From Chryseobacterium sp. 18061 (lineage in GTDB: Bacteria; Pseudomonadota; Gammaproteobacteria; Enterobacterales; Enterobacteriaceae), in NCBI GenBank assembly GCA_902706205.1, contig CACSKA010000013.1, forward strand, positions 1-64,000: DNA of 64,000 nucleotides, given 5' to 3'. Of the stretch, positions 45,287-53,701 are shown piece after piece. The first letter of the stretch is position 1. Every line of letters begins with the position of its first letter. Under the pieces are notes generated by a model. That model was not told the origin of the DNA. It was given only the letters and a program-made list of their open reading frames with translations, and did no database searches. A program made the position numbers and the translations under genes.

Positions 45287-46111
45287 ATGCAGTTCTCTAA
45301 AATGCACGGCCTGGGCAACGATTTCATGGTCGTCGATGCGGTAACGCAGAATGTGTTCTTTTCTCCGGAGCTGATCCGCCGCCTGGCCGATCGGCATCTT
45401 GGTGTCGGCTTCGATCAGCTGTTGGTGGTTGAGCCACCGTACGATCCCGATCTCGACTTCCACTACCGCATCTTTAACGCCGACGGCAGTGAAGTTTCTC
45501 AGTGCGGCAACGGTGCGCGCTGCTTTGCCCGCTTTGTACGCCTTAAAGGCCTGACCAATAAACGTGACATCTGCGTCAGTACCGCCAACGGTCGTATGGT
45601 ATTAACCGTAACGGATGACGACCTGGTGCGGGTGAACATGGGCGAGCCCAACTTCGAACCTTCGCAGGTGCCGTTCCGCGCCAACAAAGCGGAAAAGACC
45701 TATATTATGCGTGCGTCTGAACAGACAGTATTGTGCGGCGTAGTCTCAATGGGCAATCCGCACTGCGTCATTCAGGTCGATGATGTCGACACCGCTGCGG
45801 TGGAAACGTTAGGCCCACTTATGGAAAGCCATGAGCGTTTTCCTGAGCGTGCCAATATCGGTTTTATGCAGGTGGTGAAGCACGATCACATTCGCTTGCG
45901 TGTATTTGAGCGCGGCGCAGGTGAAACGCAGGCCTGCGGGAGCGGAGCTTGTGCGGCAGTTGCCGTCGGCATTCAGCAAGGTTTGCTGGCCGATGAGGTA
46001 CGCGTGGAATTACCAGGCGGGCGGCTGAATATCGCCTGGAAAGGACCGGGTCAACCGTTGTTTATGACTGGCCCGGCGGCACATGTCTACGACGGATTTA
46101 TTCATTTATGA
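45287..46111 (+). CDS. dapF: Diaminopimelate epimerase
   Basis: A 274-residue PLP-independent epimerase converting LL- to meso-diaminopimelate for lysine and peptidoglycan. The two catalytic cysteines lie in SQCGNGARCF (Cys73) and ACGSGACA (Cys217). GGAG six bases ahead of 45287 supports MQFSKMHG as the start, the E. coli start; two in-frame ATGs lie just upstream. It overlaps yigA by 4 bases. Confidence 0.96.
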   Translation: MQFSKMHGLGNDFMVVDAVTQNVFFSPELIRRLADRHLGVGFDQLLVVEPPYDPDLDFHYRIFNADGSEVSQCGNGARCFARFVRLKGLTNKRDICVSTANGRMVLTVTDDDLVRVNMGEPNFEPSQVPFRANKAEKTYIMRASEQTVLCGVVSMGNPHCVIQVDDVDTAAVETLGPLMESHERFPERANIGFMQVVKHDHIRLRVFERGAGETQACGSGACAAVAVGIQQGLLADEVRVELPGGRLNIAWKGPGQPLFMTGPAAHVYDGFIHL

Positions 46112-46815
46112 AACCAATCGGGGAAGAACAGCAGGCTGAACTCAACATGCTCGACGATCGGGCGGTAGTCGACTATCTGCTGCAACATCCTGAATTTTTC
46201 ATTCGCAACGCCCCGGCGGTGGAAGGGATGCGCGTGCCGCATCCGGTTCGCGGCACGGTGTCGCTGGTCGAATGGCACATGGCACGAGCCAGAAATCACA
46301 TCAACGCGCTGGAAGAGAACATGACGCTGTTGGTGGAGCAGGCATCGGCGAACGAAAGCCTGTTTTATCGTCTGCTGCATCTGCAAACGCGTTTAGCTGC
46401 GGCTGAAAGCCTCGACGATATGCTCAATCGTTTCCACCGTTGGGCGCGCGATTTGGGTCTGGCGGGTGCCACGGTGCGTCTGTTTGCCGATCGCTGGCGC
46501 ATTGGCGCGCCGTCTAAGTTCACCCAGCTTGCACTTTCCCGTCAGTCTTTTGAATCCATCCGCATTCAGCGTCTTGGCCATGAGCGCCATTTTCTAGGCT
46601 CGCTGAATGGCCCGGAACTGCTGGTGATGATGCCGGATGCCAAAGCGATTGGCTCGGTCGCAATGTCGATGCTCGGCAGCGACGGTGACCTCGGCGTAGT
46701 GCTGTTCAGCAGCCGAGACGCGCACCATTATCAGGCGGGTCAAGGAACGCACCTCTTGCAGGAAATTTCCCTGCTGTTGCCTGGCCTGCTGGAGCGTTGG
46801 GTCGAGCGCGTATGA
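46108..46815 (+). CDS. yigA: DUF484 protein YigA
   Basis: A 235-residue cytosolic protein of the DUF484 family. An N-terminal helical part with a short coiled coil (about 50-95) is followed by a GAF-like domain. The function is unknown. It always sits between dapF and xerC in enterobacteria; here it overlaps both neighbours as ATGA, so it is in the same operon and translationally coupled. Confidence 0.92.
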   Translation: MKPIGEEQQAELNMLDDRAVVDYLLQHPEFFIRNAPAVEGMRVPHPVRGTVSLVEWHMARARNHINALEENMTLLVEQASANESLFYRLLHLQTRLAAAESLDDMLNRFHRWARDLGLAGATVRLFADRWRIGAPSKFTQLALSRQSFESIRIQRLGHERHFLGSLNGPELLVMMPDAKAIGSVAMSMLGSDGDLGVVLFSSRDAHHYQAGQGTHLLQEISLLLPGLLERWVERV

Positions 46816-47714
46816 CGCAGACTCCGCTCTTTGAACCGACCGAACGCTTCCTGCGTTATCTCGGCGTTGAACGCCAGCTCAGCCCGATAACTGTGCTCAA
46901 CTATCGGCGTCAGCTTGATGCCATCATTGCTATCGCCGAAGAAAGCAATGTGAAAAATTGGCAACAATGTGATGCTGCGACAGTCCGTAGTTTTGCGGTT
47001 CGCAGCCGCCGTAAAGGGCTTGGCCCGGCGAGTCTGGCGCTCAGGTTGTCGGCCCTGCGTAGTTTTTTCGACTGGCTGGTGAGCCAGGGTGAGCTGCAGG
47101 CCAACCCGGCGAAAGCTGTATCCGCGCCGAAAGCCCCGCGCCATCTGCCAAAAAATATTGATGTGGATGACGTCAATCGTCTGCTGGATATCGATCTCAA
47201 CGATCCGCTGGCCGTGCGCGACCGGGCAATGCTTGAAGTGATGTACGGCGCGGGCCTGCGTTTGTCGGAACTGGTGGGCCTTAACATTAAGCATCTTGAC
47301 CTGGAATCAGGTGAAGTGTGGGTGATGGGGAAAGGCAGCAAAGAGCGTCGTCTGCCGATTGGCCGTAACGCCGCGCACTGGATTGAGCACTGGCTCGATT
47401 TACGCGGGCTGTTCGGGAGCGAGGAAGACGCGTTGTTTTTATCGAAGCTCGGCAAACGAATCTCCGCGCGCAATGTGCAAAAACGCTTTGCGGAGTGGGG
47501 CATCAAGCAAGGGCTGAACAGCCATGTAAATCCGCACAAACTACGCCACTCGTTCGCGACCCACATGCTGGAGTCGAGCGGGGATTTGCGCGGCGTGCAG
47601 GAGCTGCTCGGTCACGCCAATCTCTCCACCACCCAAATCTATACCCATCTTGATTTTCAACATCTTGCCTCGGTGTACGACAAGGCACACCCACGCGCTA
47701 AACGGGGGAAATAA
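46812..47714 (+). CDS. xerC: Site-specific tyrosine recombinase XerC
   Basis: A 300-residue tyrosine recombinase that with XerD resolves chromosome dimers at dif. Catalytic residues can be placed near Arg150, Lys174, His242, Arg245, His268 and nucleophile Tyr277 (TTQIYTHLDFQHLA), two positions later than in E. coli because of two extra N-terminal residues. The start overlaps the yigA stop. yigB starts on the last base of its stop. Confidence 0.95.
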   Translation: MTQTPLFEPTERFLRYLGVERQLSPITVLNYRRQLDAIIAIAEESNVKNWQQCDAATVRSFAVRSRRKGLGPASLALRLSALRSFFDWLVSQGELQANPAKAVSAPKAPRHLPKNIDVDDVNRLLDIDLNDPLAVRDRAMLEVMYGAGLRLSELVGLNIKHLDLESGEVWVMGKGSKERRLPIGRNAAHWIEHWLDLRGLFGSEEDALFLSKLGKRISARNVQKRFAEWGIKQGLNSHVNPHKLRHSFATHMLESSGDLRGVQELLGHANLSTTQIYTHLDFQHLASVYDKAHPRAKRGK

Positions 47715-48430
47715 TGCGTTTTTACCGTCCACTGGGCCAGATTGCGGCCCTGACTTTTGATCTTGATGACACTCTTTACGACAACCGTCAGGTTATCCGC
47801 CGCACGGAAAAAGAGTCACTGGAATTTGTTCGTGGTTACCATCCGGCGTTACAGGCGCTGGAAAGCAGTGATTTCCATCAGCTGCGGCAGGCGCTTCGTC
47901 AGGCCGAACCTGAGATTTATCACGACGTAACCGAATGGCGCCGTCGTGCGGTTGAATTAGCGATGCTGAATGCCGGTTTATCAGCGAGAGACGCCACGAT
48001 TGGTGCCAACGCCGCGATGGCCAATTTCGCCCACTGGCGTAGTGCGATCGATGTGCCGCAGGAAACCCACGATACGCTTGCGAAGCTGGCCGAAAAATGG
48101 CCGCTGGTGGCGATCACCAACGGCAACGCACAGCCGGAACTGTTCGGCCTGAATGACTACTTTACGTTTGTGCTGCGCGCAGGCCCCGACGGACGCTCCA
48201 AGCCATTCAGCGATATGTATCATCTGGCGGCAGAGCGCCTTAACGTGCCGCTGGAGCAGATCCTGCACGTGGGCGATGACCTGACGACCGACGTCGCGGG
48301 TGCTATCCGCTGCGGTATGCAGGCTTGCTGGATAAACCCGTTCGACGGCGACCTGATGCAAATCGCCGACAGCCGCCTGTTACCTCACATCGAAATTTCG
48401 CGGTTGGCATCCCTCACCACGCTGATATAA
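47714..48430 (+). CDS. yigB: HAD-family phosphatase YigB (FMN phosphatase)
   Basis: A 238-residue haloacid dehalogenase-like hydrolase. The nucleophile motif is TFDLDDTLYD (Asp16/Asp18), motif II lies in AITNGN and motif IV in HVGDDLTTDVAGA. The E. coli protein dephosphorylates FMN and 5-amino-6-ribitylamino-uracil phosphate. It is the last gene of lptM-dapF-yigA-xerC-yigB. Its 3' end holds the uvrD promoter. Confidence 0.93.
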   Translation: MRFYRPLGQIAALTFDLDDTLYDNRQVIRRTEKESLEFVRGYHPALQALESSDFHQLRQALRQAEPEIYHDVTEWRRRAVELAMLNAGLSARDATIGANAAMANFAHWRSAIDVPQETHDTLAKLAEKWPLVAITNGNAQPELFGLNDYFTFVLRAGPDGRSKPFSDMYHLAAERLNVPLEQILHVGDDLTTDVAGAIRCGMQACWINPFDGDLMQIADSRLLPHIEISRLASLTTLI

Positions 48431-48431
48431 T
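48404..48431 (+). promoter_or_regulatory. uvrD promoter
   Basis: TTGGCA (48404-48409), a 16-base spacer and TATAAT (48426-48431) lie over the yigB stop codon. Predicted start is near 48438, next to the LexA box. Confidence 0.6.
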
Positions 48432-48439
48432 CAGCAAAT

Positions 48440-48455
48440 CTGTATAAAATTCCAG
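48440..48455 (+). promoter_or_regulatory. LexA (SOS) box of uvrD
   Basis: CTGTATAAAATTCCAG has the CTG-N10-CAG form, and lies at the place of the E. coli uvrD SOS box, directly after yigB. LexA bound here would block early transcription of uvrD until DNA damage. Confidence 0.8.
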
Positions 48456-48465
48456 GGGTTTCTGC

Positions 48466-48585
48466 GCGTCATTCTTTGGTTTGCAGACGCGTTGGCTGCA
48501 CTCACTCACCCCAGTCACATAGTGAATCTATGCTCCTGGGGGCTCATGAGTTTGCCGCCTTCCTGCAAACCAAATGATTGAGCGC
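48466..48585. repeat. ERIC element in the uvrD leader
   Basis: About 120 bases with inverted ends (ATTCTTTGGTTTGCAG against CTGCAAACCAAATGAT) and the ERIC core ACTCACTCACCCCAGTCACA and TATGCTCCTGGGGG. It lies 10 bases after the LexA box and 29 bases before the uvrD ATG. From memory, the E. coli leader has a short G/C hairpin in this position. Confidence 0.88.
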
Positions 48586-48614
48586 AGTGGCTCCACACTA
48601 ACCCGGCGGTGCCA

Positions 48615-50777
48615 ATGGACGTTTCTTACCTGCTCGACAGCCTCAATGACAAACAGCGTGAAGCCGTGGCGGCGTCGCGCACCAACATGCTGGTGCTGGC
48701 TGGGGCAGGAAGCGGCAAAACGCGCGTGCTGGTGCACCGTATCGCGTGGCTTATCAGCGTTGAACACAGCTCACCGTATTCGATAATGGCGGTGACCTTT
48801 ACCAACAAAGCGGCGGCGGAAATGCGCCACCGTATCGGCCAGCTGATGGGTACTTCTCAGGGTGGCATGTGGGTCGGCACGTTCCACGGTTTGGCGCACC
48901 GCTTGCTGCGCGCGCACCATCTGGATGCTAATCTGCCACAGGATTTTCAAATTCTCGACAGCGAAGATCAGCTGCGTCTGTTGAAGCGTCTGATCAAGGC
49001 CATGAACCTCGACGAGAAGCAGTGGCCGCCGCGTCAGGCGATGTGGTACATCAACGGTCAGAAAGACGAAGGGCTGCGCCCGCATCATATTCAAAGCTAC
49101 GGCAATCCGGTGGAGCAAACCTGGCAGAAGGTCTATCAGGCCTATCAGGAAGCGTGCGACCGCGCGGGTCTGGTTGATTTCGCCGAGTTGCTGCTGCGCG
49201 CCCATGAGCTATGGCTCAACAAGCCACATATTTTGCAGCACTATCGCGAGCGTTTCACCAATATCCTGGTGGACGAATTCCAGGATACCAACAACATTCA
49301 GTACGCGTGGATCCGTATGCTGGCGGGCGACACGGGCAAAGTGATGATCGTCGGTGATGATGACCAGTCGATCTACGGCTGGCGCGGCGCGCAAGTCGAA
49401 AACATCCAACGTTTCCTGAACGATTTCCCCGGCGCTGAAACTATCCGTCTGGAGCAGAACTACCGTTCGACCAACAATATTCTTAGCGCCGCGAATGCCT
49501 TGATTGAGAACAATGACGGGCGTCTGGGCAAAAAGCTGTGGACCGATGGCGTCGACGGCGAACCGATTTCACTGTACTGCGCATTCAACGAGTTGGATGA
49601 ATCCCGCTTCGTGGTGAGCCGAATCAAAGCCTGGCAGGACAACGGTGGTCAACTTGAACAGTGCGCCATTCTTTATCGCAGCAACGCCCAGTCGCGCGTG
49701 CTGGAAGAAGCGTTGTTGCAGGTTAGTATGCCGTACCGTATTTATGGCGGGATGCGCTTCTTCGAACGTCTGGAAATCAAAGATGCACTGGCCTATCTTC
49801 GCCTGATTGCCAACCGCAATGACGATGCGGCGTTTGAGCGCGTGGTGAATACCCCGACGCGCGGCATTGGCGATCGCACTCTCGACGTGGTGCGCCAGGC
49901 CTCCCGTGACCGGCAGCTGACGCTGTGGCAGGCATGTCGTGAATTGCTGAAAGACAAAGCCCTTGCCGGACGAGCGGCCAGCGCATTACAGCGCTTTATG
50001 GAGCTTATCGACGCCCTCGCGCAGGAAACCGCCGATATGCCGCTGCATGTGCAGACTGACCGGGTGATTAAAGATTCCGGCCTATTCATGATGTATGAGC
50101 AGGAGAAAGGCGAGAAAGGCCAGACGCGTATCGAGAACTTAGAGGAACTGGTGACGGCGACGCGCCAGTTCAGCTACAACGACGAAGAAGAAGATTTGAT
50201 GCCGTTACAGGCGTTCCTGTCCCACGCAGCGCTGGAAGCGGGTGAAGGGCAAGCCGATACCTGGCAGGACGCAGTGCAACTGATGACGCTGCACTCGGCG
50301 AAAGGTCTGGAGTTCCCCCAGGTCTTTATCGTCGGGATGGAAGAGGGCATGTTCCCGAGCCAGATGTCGCTGGATGAGGGCGGACGTCTGGAAGAAGAAC
50401 GCCGACTGGCGTACGTCGGCGTAACGCGTGCAATGCAAAAGCTGACGCTGACCTACGCTGAAACCCGTCGTTTATACGGTAAAGAGGTGTATCACCGTCC
50501 GTCGCGCTTTGTCGGCGAACTGCCGGAAGCGTGCGTGGAAGAGGTGCGTCTGCGAGCGACAGTCAGCCGCCCGGTCAATCATCAGCGGATGGGCACGCCA
50601 ATGGCGGAAAACGATACCGGCTACAAGCTAGGCCAGCGCGTGCGCCACCCGAAATTTGGCGAAGGCACCATCGTGAACCTGGAGGGCAGTGGCGAACACA
50701 GCCGTTTGCAGGTGGCGTTTCAGGGTCAGGGCATCAAATGGTTGGTGGCGGCATATGCCAGACTCGAAAATGCGTAA
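48615..50777 (+). CDS. uvrD: DNA helicase II (UvrD)
   Basis: A 720-residue 3'-5' SF1A helicase of mismatch and nucleotide-excision repair. Walker A GAGSGKT is at 30-36, motif II VDEFQDTNNIQYA, QSIYGWRGA and QLMTLHSAKGLEF follow, and the C-terminal Tudor-like domain (YKLGQRVRHPKFGEGTIV) binds RNA polymerase. I chose the ATG at 48615 (MDVSYLLDSL), giving the E. coli length, over a GTG two codons earlier. Transcription is likely SOS-inducible and passes through an ERIC. Confidence 0.96.
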   Translation: MDVSYLLDSLNDKQREAVAASRTNMLVLAGAGSGKTRVLVHRIAWLISVEHSSPYSIMAVTFTNKAAAEMRHRIGQLMGTSQGGMWVGTFHGLAHRLLRAHHLDANLPQDFQILDSEDQLRLLKRLIKAMNLDEKQWPPRQAMWYINGQKDEGLRPHHIQSYGNPVEQTWQKVYQAYQEACDRAGLVDFAELLLRAHELWLNKPHILQHYRERFTNILVDEFQDTNNIQYAWIRMLAGDTGKVMIVGDDDQSIYGWRGAQVENIQRFLNDFPGAETIRLEQNYRSTNNILSAANALIENNDGRLGKKLWTDGVDGEPISLYCAFNELDESRFVVSRIKAWQDNGGQLEQCAILYRSNAQSRVLEEALLQVSMPYRIYGGMRFFERLEIKDALAYLRLIANRNDDAAFERVVNTPTRGIGDRTLDVVRQASRDRQLTLWQACRELLKDKALAGRAASALQRFMELIDALAQETADMPLHVQTDRVIKDSGLFMMYEQEKGEKGQTRIENLEELVTATRQFSYNDEEEDLMPLQAFLSHAALEAGEGQADTWQDAVQLMTLHSAKGLEFPQVFIVGMEEGMFPSQMSLDEGGRLEEERRLAYVGVTRAMQKLTLTYAETRRLYGKEVYHRPSRFVGELPEACVEEVRLRATVSRPVNHQRMGTPMAENDTGYKLGQRVRHPKFGEGTIVNLEGSGEHSRLQVAFQGQGIKWLVAAYARLENA

Positions 50778-51131
50778 CGTTAAGAAATACATCATATTTT
50801 CTTAACGATCTGCTAGTCTTATATGCCAGAGAGGTGGAAAAACTCTCTGGCGCTTCGCTGTATGTTGACGCTTCATTTAGGCTGGCGTAACATGCGCGCA
50901 CGAATACGCTAAGAGGACTGATACCTTGGACACACCCAGTAGATGCTGGCTCAACTTCCTGCAACCCAGGAACAACTCCTAAGGCTATCACCCGACGCTG
51001 ATGGCCTTAGAGGTTGTCGGCGACATGCAATATTCCCGTCGCAATGAGTCAGGCTTAATGGTCTGAAACCCCTGATGTTTCTGTGTGCCCACCGTACTGT
51101 CCGATAATTTTTTGCATTGGGAGTCCCGGTC
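50778..51131 (+). promoter_or_regulatory. uvrD-corA gap and corA leader
   Basis: A 354-base region. A 10-bp hairpin (CGTTAAGAAA / TTTCTTAACG, 50778-50807) starts at the uvrD stop, and an 8-bp hairpin (CCAGAGAG / CTCTCTGG, 50826-50850) follows; neither has a proper T-tract. The rest is the corA leader with a short ORF at 50926-50982. In Salmonella the corA leader contains corL, whose translation controls Rho-dependent termination. Confidence 0.65.
50926..50982 (+). CDS. Probable corA leader peptide (corL-like)
   Basis: An 18-residue ORF starting TTG with AGAGGA eight bases ahead, reading MDTPSRCWLNFLQPRNNS. It sits 149 bases before corA, where corL lies in Salmonella. I cannot confirm sequence identity to CorL from memory. 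If so, translation of the peptide exposes a Rho-loading site in the leader and reduces corA expression. A competing ATG ORF (50943, another frame) overlaps it. Confidence 0.5.
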   Translation: MDTPSRCWLNFLQPRNNS

Positions 51132-52082
51132 ATGCTGAGCGCATTTCAACTGGAAAACAACCGCTTAACGCGCCTTGAGTCTGATGACATCAAACACCTC
51201 GCCACCTCGGTTTGGGTAGATTTGGTCGAGCCAGATGACGAAGAGCGTAATCGCGTACAGACGGAACTGGGTCAGAATTTGGCCACGCGGCCTGAGCTGG
51301 AAGACATCGAGGCCTCGGCCCGTTTCTTCGAAGACGAAGACGGGCTGCACATCCACTCCTTCTTCTTTTATGAAGATGCCGACGATCACGCCGGTAACTC
51401 CACCGTGGCATTTACCATCCGCGAAGGGCGTCTGTTCACGCTGCGCGAACGCGAACTTCCGGCGTTTCGTCTGTATCGAATGCGCGCCCGCAGTCAGGAA
51501 ATGGTCGATGGCAATGCGTTTGAGCTGCTGCTTGACCTGTTCGAAACCAAAATCGAACAGCTGGCGGATGAAATTGAAAACATCTACAGCGATCTGGAAA
51601 AGCTGAGTCGCGTCATTATGGAAGGCCATCAGGGCGACGAATACGATGAAGCGCTCTCCACGCTGGCGGAGCTGGAAGATATCGGCTGGAAAGTGCGTTT
51701 GTGTCTGATGGATACCCAGCGCGCATTGAACTTCCTCGTCCGTAAAGCGCGTTTACCGGCGGTACAGCTGGAGCAGGCGCGTGAGATCCTGCGCGATATC
51801 GAATCCCTGCTGCCGCATAATGAATCGCTGTTCCAGAAAGTGAACTTCCTGATGCAGGCGGCGATGGGCTTTATCAACATCGAGCAGAACCGCATCATCA
51901 AGATATTCTCGGTGGTCTCCGTGGTGTTCCTGCCACCGACGTTGGTGGCCTCAAGCTACGGGATGAATTTCGAATTTATGCCAGAGTTGCACTGGAGTTT
52001 CGGCTATCCGGGGGCGATTGTGTTTATGATCCTCGCGGGCCTCGCGCCGTATCTCTATTTCAAGCGCAAGAACTGGCTTTAA
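51132..52082 (+). CDS. corA: Magnesium/cobalt/nickel channel CorA
   Basis: A 316-residue pentameric Mg2+ channel. The large cytosolic N-terminal domain (funnel) is followed by two C-terminal membrane helices; the selectivity motif GMN is at 277-279 and the tail KRKNWL is typical. The ATG at 51132 (MLSAFQLENNRL) equals the E. coli start. A perfect 13-bp inverted repeat follows the gene. Confidence 0.96.
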   Translation: MLSAFQLENNRLTRLESDDIKHLATSVWVDLVEPDDEERNRVQTELGQNLATRPELEDIEASARFFEDEDGLHIHSFFFYEDADDHAGNSTVAFTIREGRLFTLRERELPAFRLYRMRARSQEMVDGNAFELLLDLFETKIEQLADEIENIYSDLEKLSRVIMEGHQGDEYDEALSTLAELEDIGWKVRLCLMDTQRALNFLVRKARLPAVQLEQAREILRDIESLLPHNESLFQKVNFLMQAAMGFINIEQNRIIKIFSVVSVVFLPPTLVASSYGMNFEFMPELHWSFGYPGAIVFMILAGLAPYLYFKRKNWL

Positions 52083-52099
52083 CGAGCACATCCTACCTG

Positions 52100-52132
52100 C
52101 GGAGGCGTTGCCGCTTTCTGGCAACGCCTCCG
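52100..52132. terminator. Hairpin between corA and rarD
   Basis: A perfect 13-bp stem (CGGAGGCGTTGCC / GGCAACGCCTCCG) with a GCTTTCT loop lies between the convergent genes corA and rarD. It has no T-tract on either strand, so terminator function is inferred from position and stability only. Confidence 0.6.
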
Positions 52133-52135
52133 GTG

Positions 52136-53029
52136 TCAGCTTTTTGGCGTACGGCGCAGGGTATACAGCGCATCGATAACGAACACCGCCAGCGCGACCC
52201 AAATAAATGCGAAAGTGACCATTTTATCCGCCCCTGGGATCTCACCGTAAAACATCACCGCGAGAATGAACATTAGCGTCGGGCCGATGTACTGGAAGAA
52301 GCCCAGCGTCGATAGCCGCAGTTTGGTGGCGGCGCCGGTGAAGCACAGCAGTGGGATGGTGGTGACGACGCCTGCCGCCATCAGCAGCAGGTTCAGCGAC
52401 CACGGGTTTTGCCCCATATGGCTGGTGGCGCTGTCGGCGATGCCGAACAGATAAATGGCCGCCACAGGCAGTAACCAGAGTGTTTCCACCAACATGCCTG
52501 TTTGGGCATCAACGGCAATTTTCTTACGCAACAGACCGTAAAACGCAAAGCTGAACGCCAGACCCAGCGCAATAATCGGTAGCGAACCAAAGGTCCAGAG
52601 CTGCACTAACACACCGCAGGCCGCGAGGAAAACCGCCACCCATTGCATCCGACGGAAGCGTTCCCCGAGGAAAATCATCCCCAGCACGATATTCACCAGC
52701 GGGTTAATGAAATAACCGAGACTGGCTTCCAGCATGTGCTGATTATTCACGGCCCAGATAAACAGCAGCCAGTTGCCGCCAATCAATACCGCAGAAAGCG
52801 CCAGCAGGAAGATTTTCTTCGGCGTCTGGCACAGGCGCTTGATGCCACTCCACTGACGGCTGATGCTGATCAGCGCCACCATAAAGAAGAATGACCAAAT
52901 AATACGGTGGGTGAGGATTTCATCGGCGGGTACGTAGTGAATGACTTTGAAGTACGCCGGGGCTACACCCCAAATAAAATAAGCGGCGAGGGCGAGTAAA
53001 ACCCCTTGCCGCGTTTGTTTAGCATCCAT
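52136..53029 (-). CDS. rarD: EamA-family permease RarD
   Basis: A 297-residue inner membrane protein with ten predicted membrane segments in two EamA-type halves. The substrate is unknown; E. coli RarD was linked to chloramphenicol sensitivity by annotation only. It is downstream of yigI on the same strand (49-base gap) and converges on corA. Confidence 0.9.
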   Translation of the reverse strand: MDAKQTRQGVLLALAAYFIWGVAPAYFKVIHYVPADEILTHRIIWSFFFMVALISISRQWSGIKRLCQTPKKIFLLALSAVLIGGNWLLFIWAVNNQHMLEASLGYFINPLVNIVLGMIFLGERFRRMQWVAVFLAACGVLVQLWTFGSLPIIALGLAFSFAFYGLLRKKIAVDAQTGMLVETLWLLPVAAIYLFGIADSATSHMGQNPWSLNLLLMAAGVVTTIPLLCFTGAATKLRLSTLGFFQYIGPTLMFILAVMFYGEIPGADKMVTFAFIWVALAVFVIDALYTLRRTPKS

Positions 53030-53078
53030 GGGAAAATCCGTTACATAAAAGTAAGGGGATGTTACCCGATTTTAACGG

Positions 53079-53546
53079 TTAACCCACCATATAAGTAGCG
53101 GTCGCACTGGCGATATAAACCTGCTCTTCGTTGTGCAGTTCGACGCGTGCGACGGCGACTTTATTACCCGCGCGCAGCAGGCTGCTGGTGGCGGTAAAAC
53201 GGTTGCCCCGGCCCGGACGCAGGTAGTCTACGCGTAAATCGATGGTGCCCATTCGCGACAGGCGCTGGCGCAGTTCATCTTCGTTGATGGTGTCGTGTCG
53301 GGTGAGCGTACTGCCCACGCAAACCAGGCCTGCGGCGACGTCCAGCGCTGAGGCAATCACCCCGCCGTGAAGAATACTTTGCGCCCAGTTACCGACCATC
53401 ATCGGCTGATTGTTAAAGCTAAGCTGAGCGAAGGATTTCTCGTAGCGTTCCAGCTCTAGCCCCAGCGCGCGGTTAAACGGCATGTGGTACACAAAGATAT
53501 CGCCTACCAGCTTTAGCGCGGCTTCAGCGGTGAGTTCTGCGGACAT
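53079..53546 (-). CDS. yigI: Hotdog-fold thioesterase YigI
   Basis: A 155-residue PaaI-type acyl-CoA thioesterase. The segment ILHGGVIASALDVAAGLV holds the conserved HGG motif with the active-site acid on the following helix. In E. coli YigI hydrolyses medium- to long-chain acyl-CoA. It is divergent from pldA, near two other lipid enzymes (pldA, pldB). Confidence 0.9.
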   Translation of the reverse strand: MSAELTAEAALKLVGDIFVYHMPFNRALGLELERYEKSFAQLSFNNQPMMVGNWAQSILHGGVIASALDVAAGLVCVGSTLTRHDTINEDELRQRLSRMGTIDLRVDYLRPGRGNRFTATSSLLRAGNKVAVARVELHNEEQVYIASATATYMVG

Positions 53547-53701
53547 AGCAACCTTTCCATTGGTTAAGGAAATGTTGATTTTATGCCTATGGTTTGTTGA
53601 TTTCTACTTTCGGAAACGATAACCGCGCAAGATGGCGATAAATCGGTAGAATGACAGCCGACTGATTATCCAATAATAAATTTTGTTCAGGAGAACTCCC
53701 A

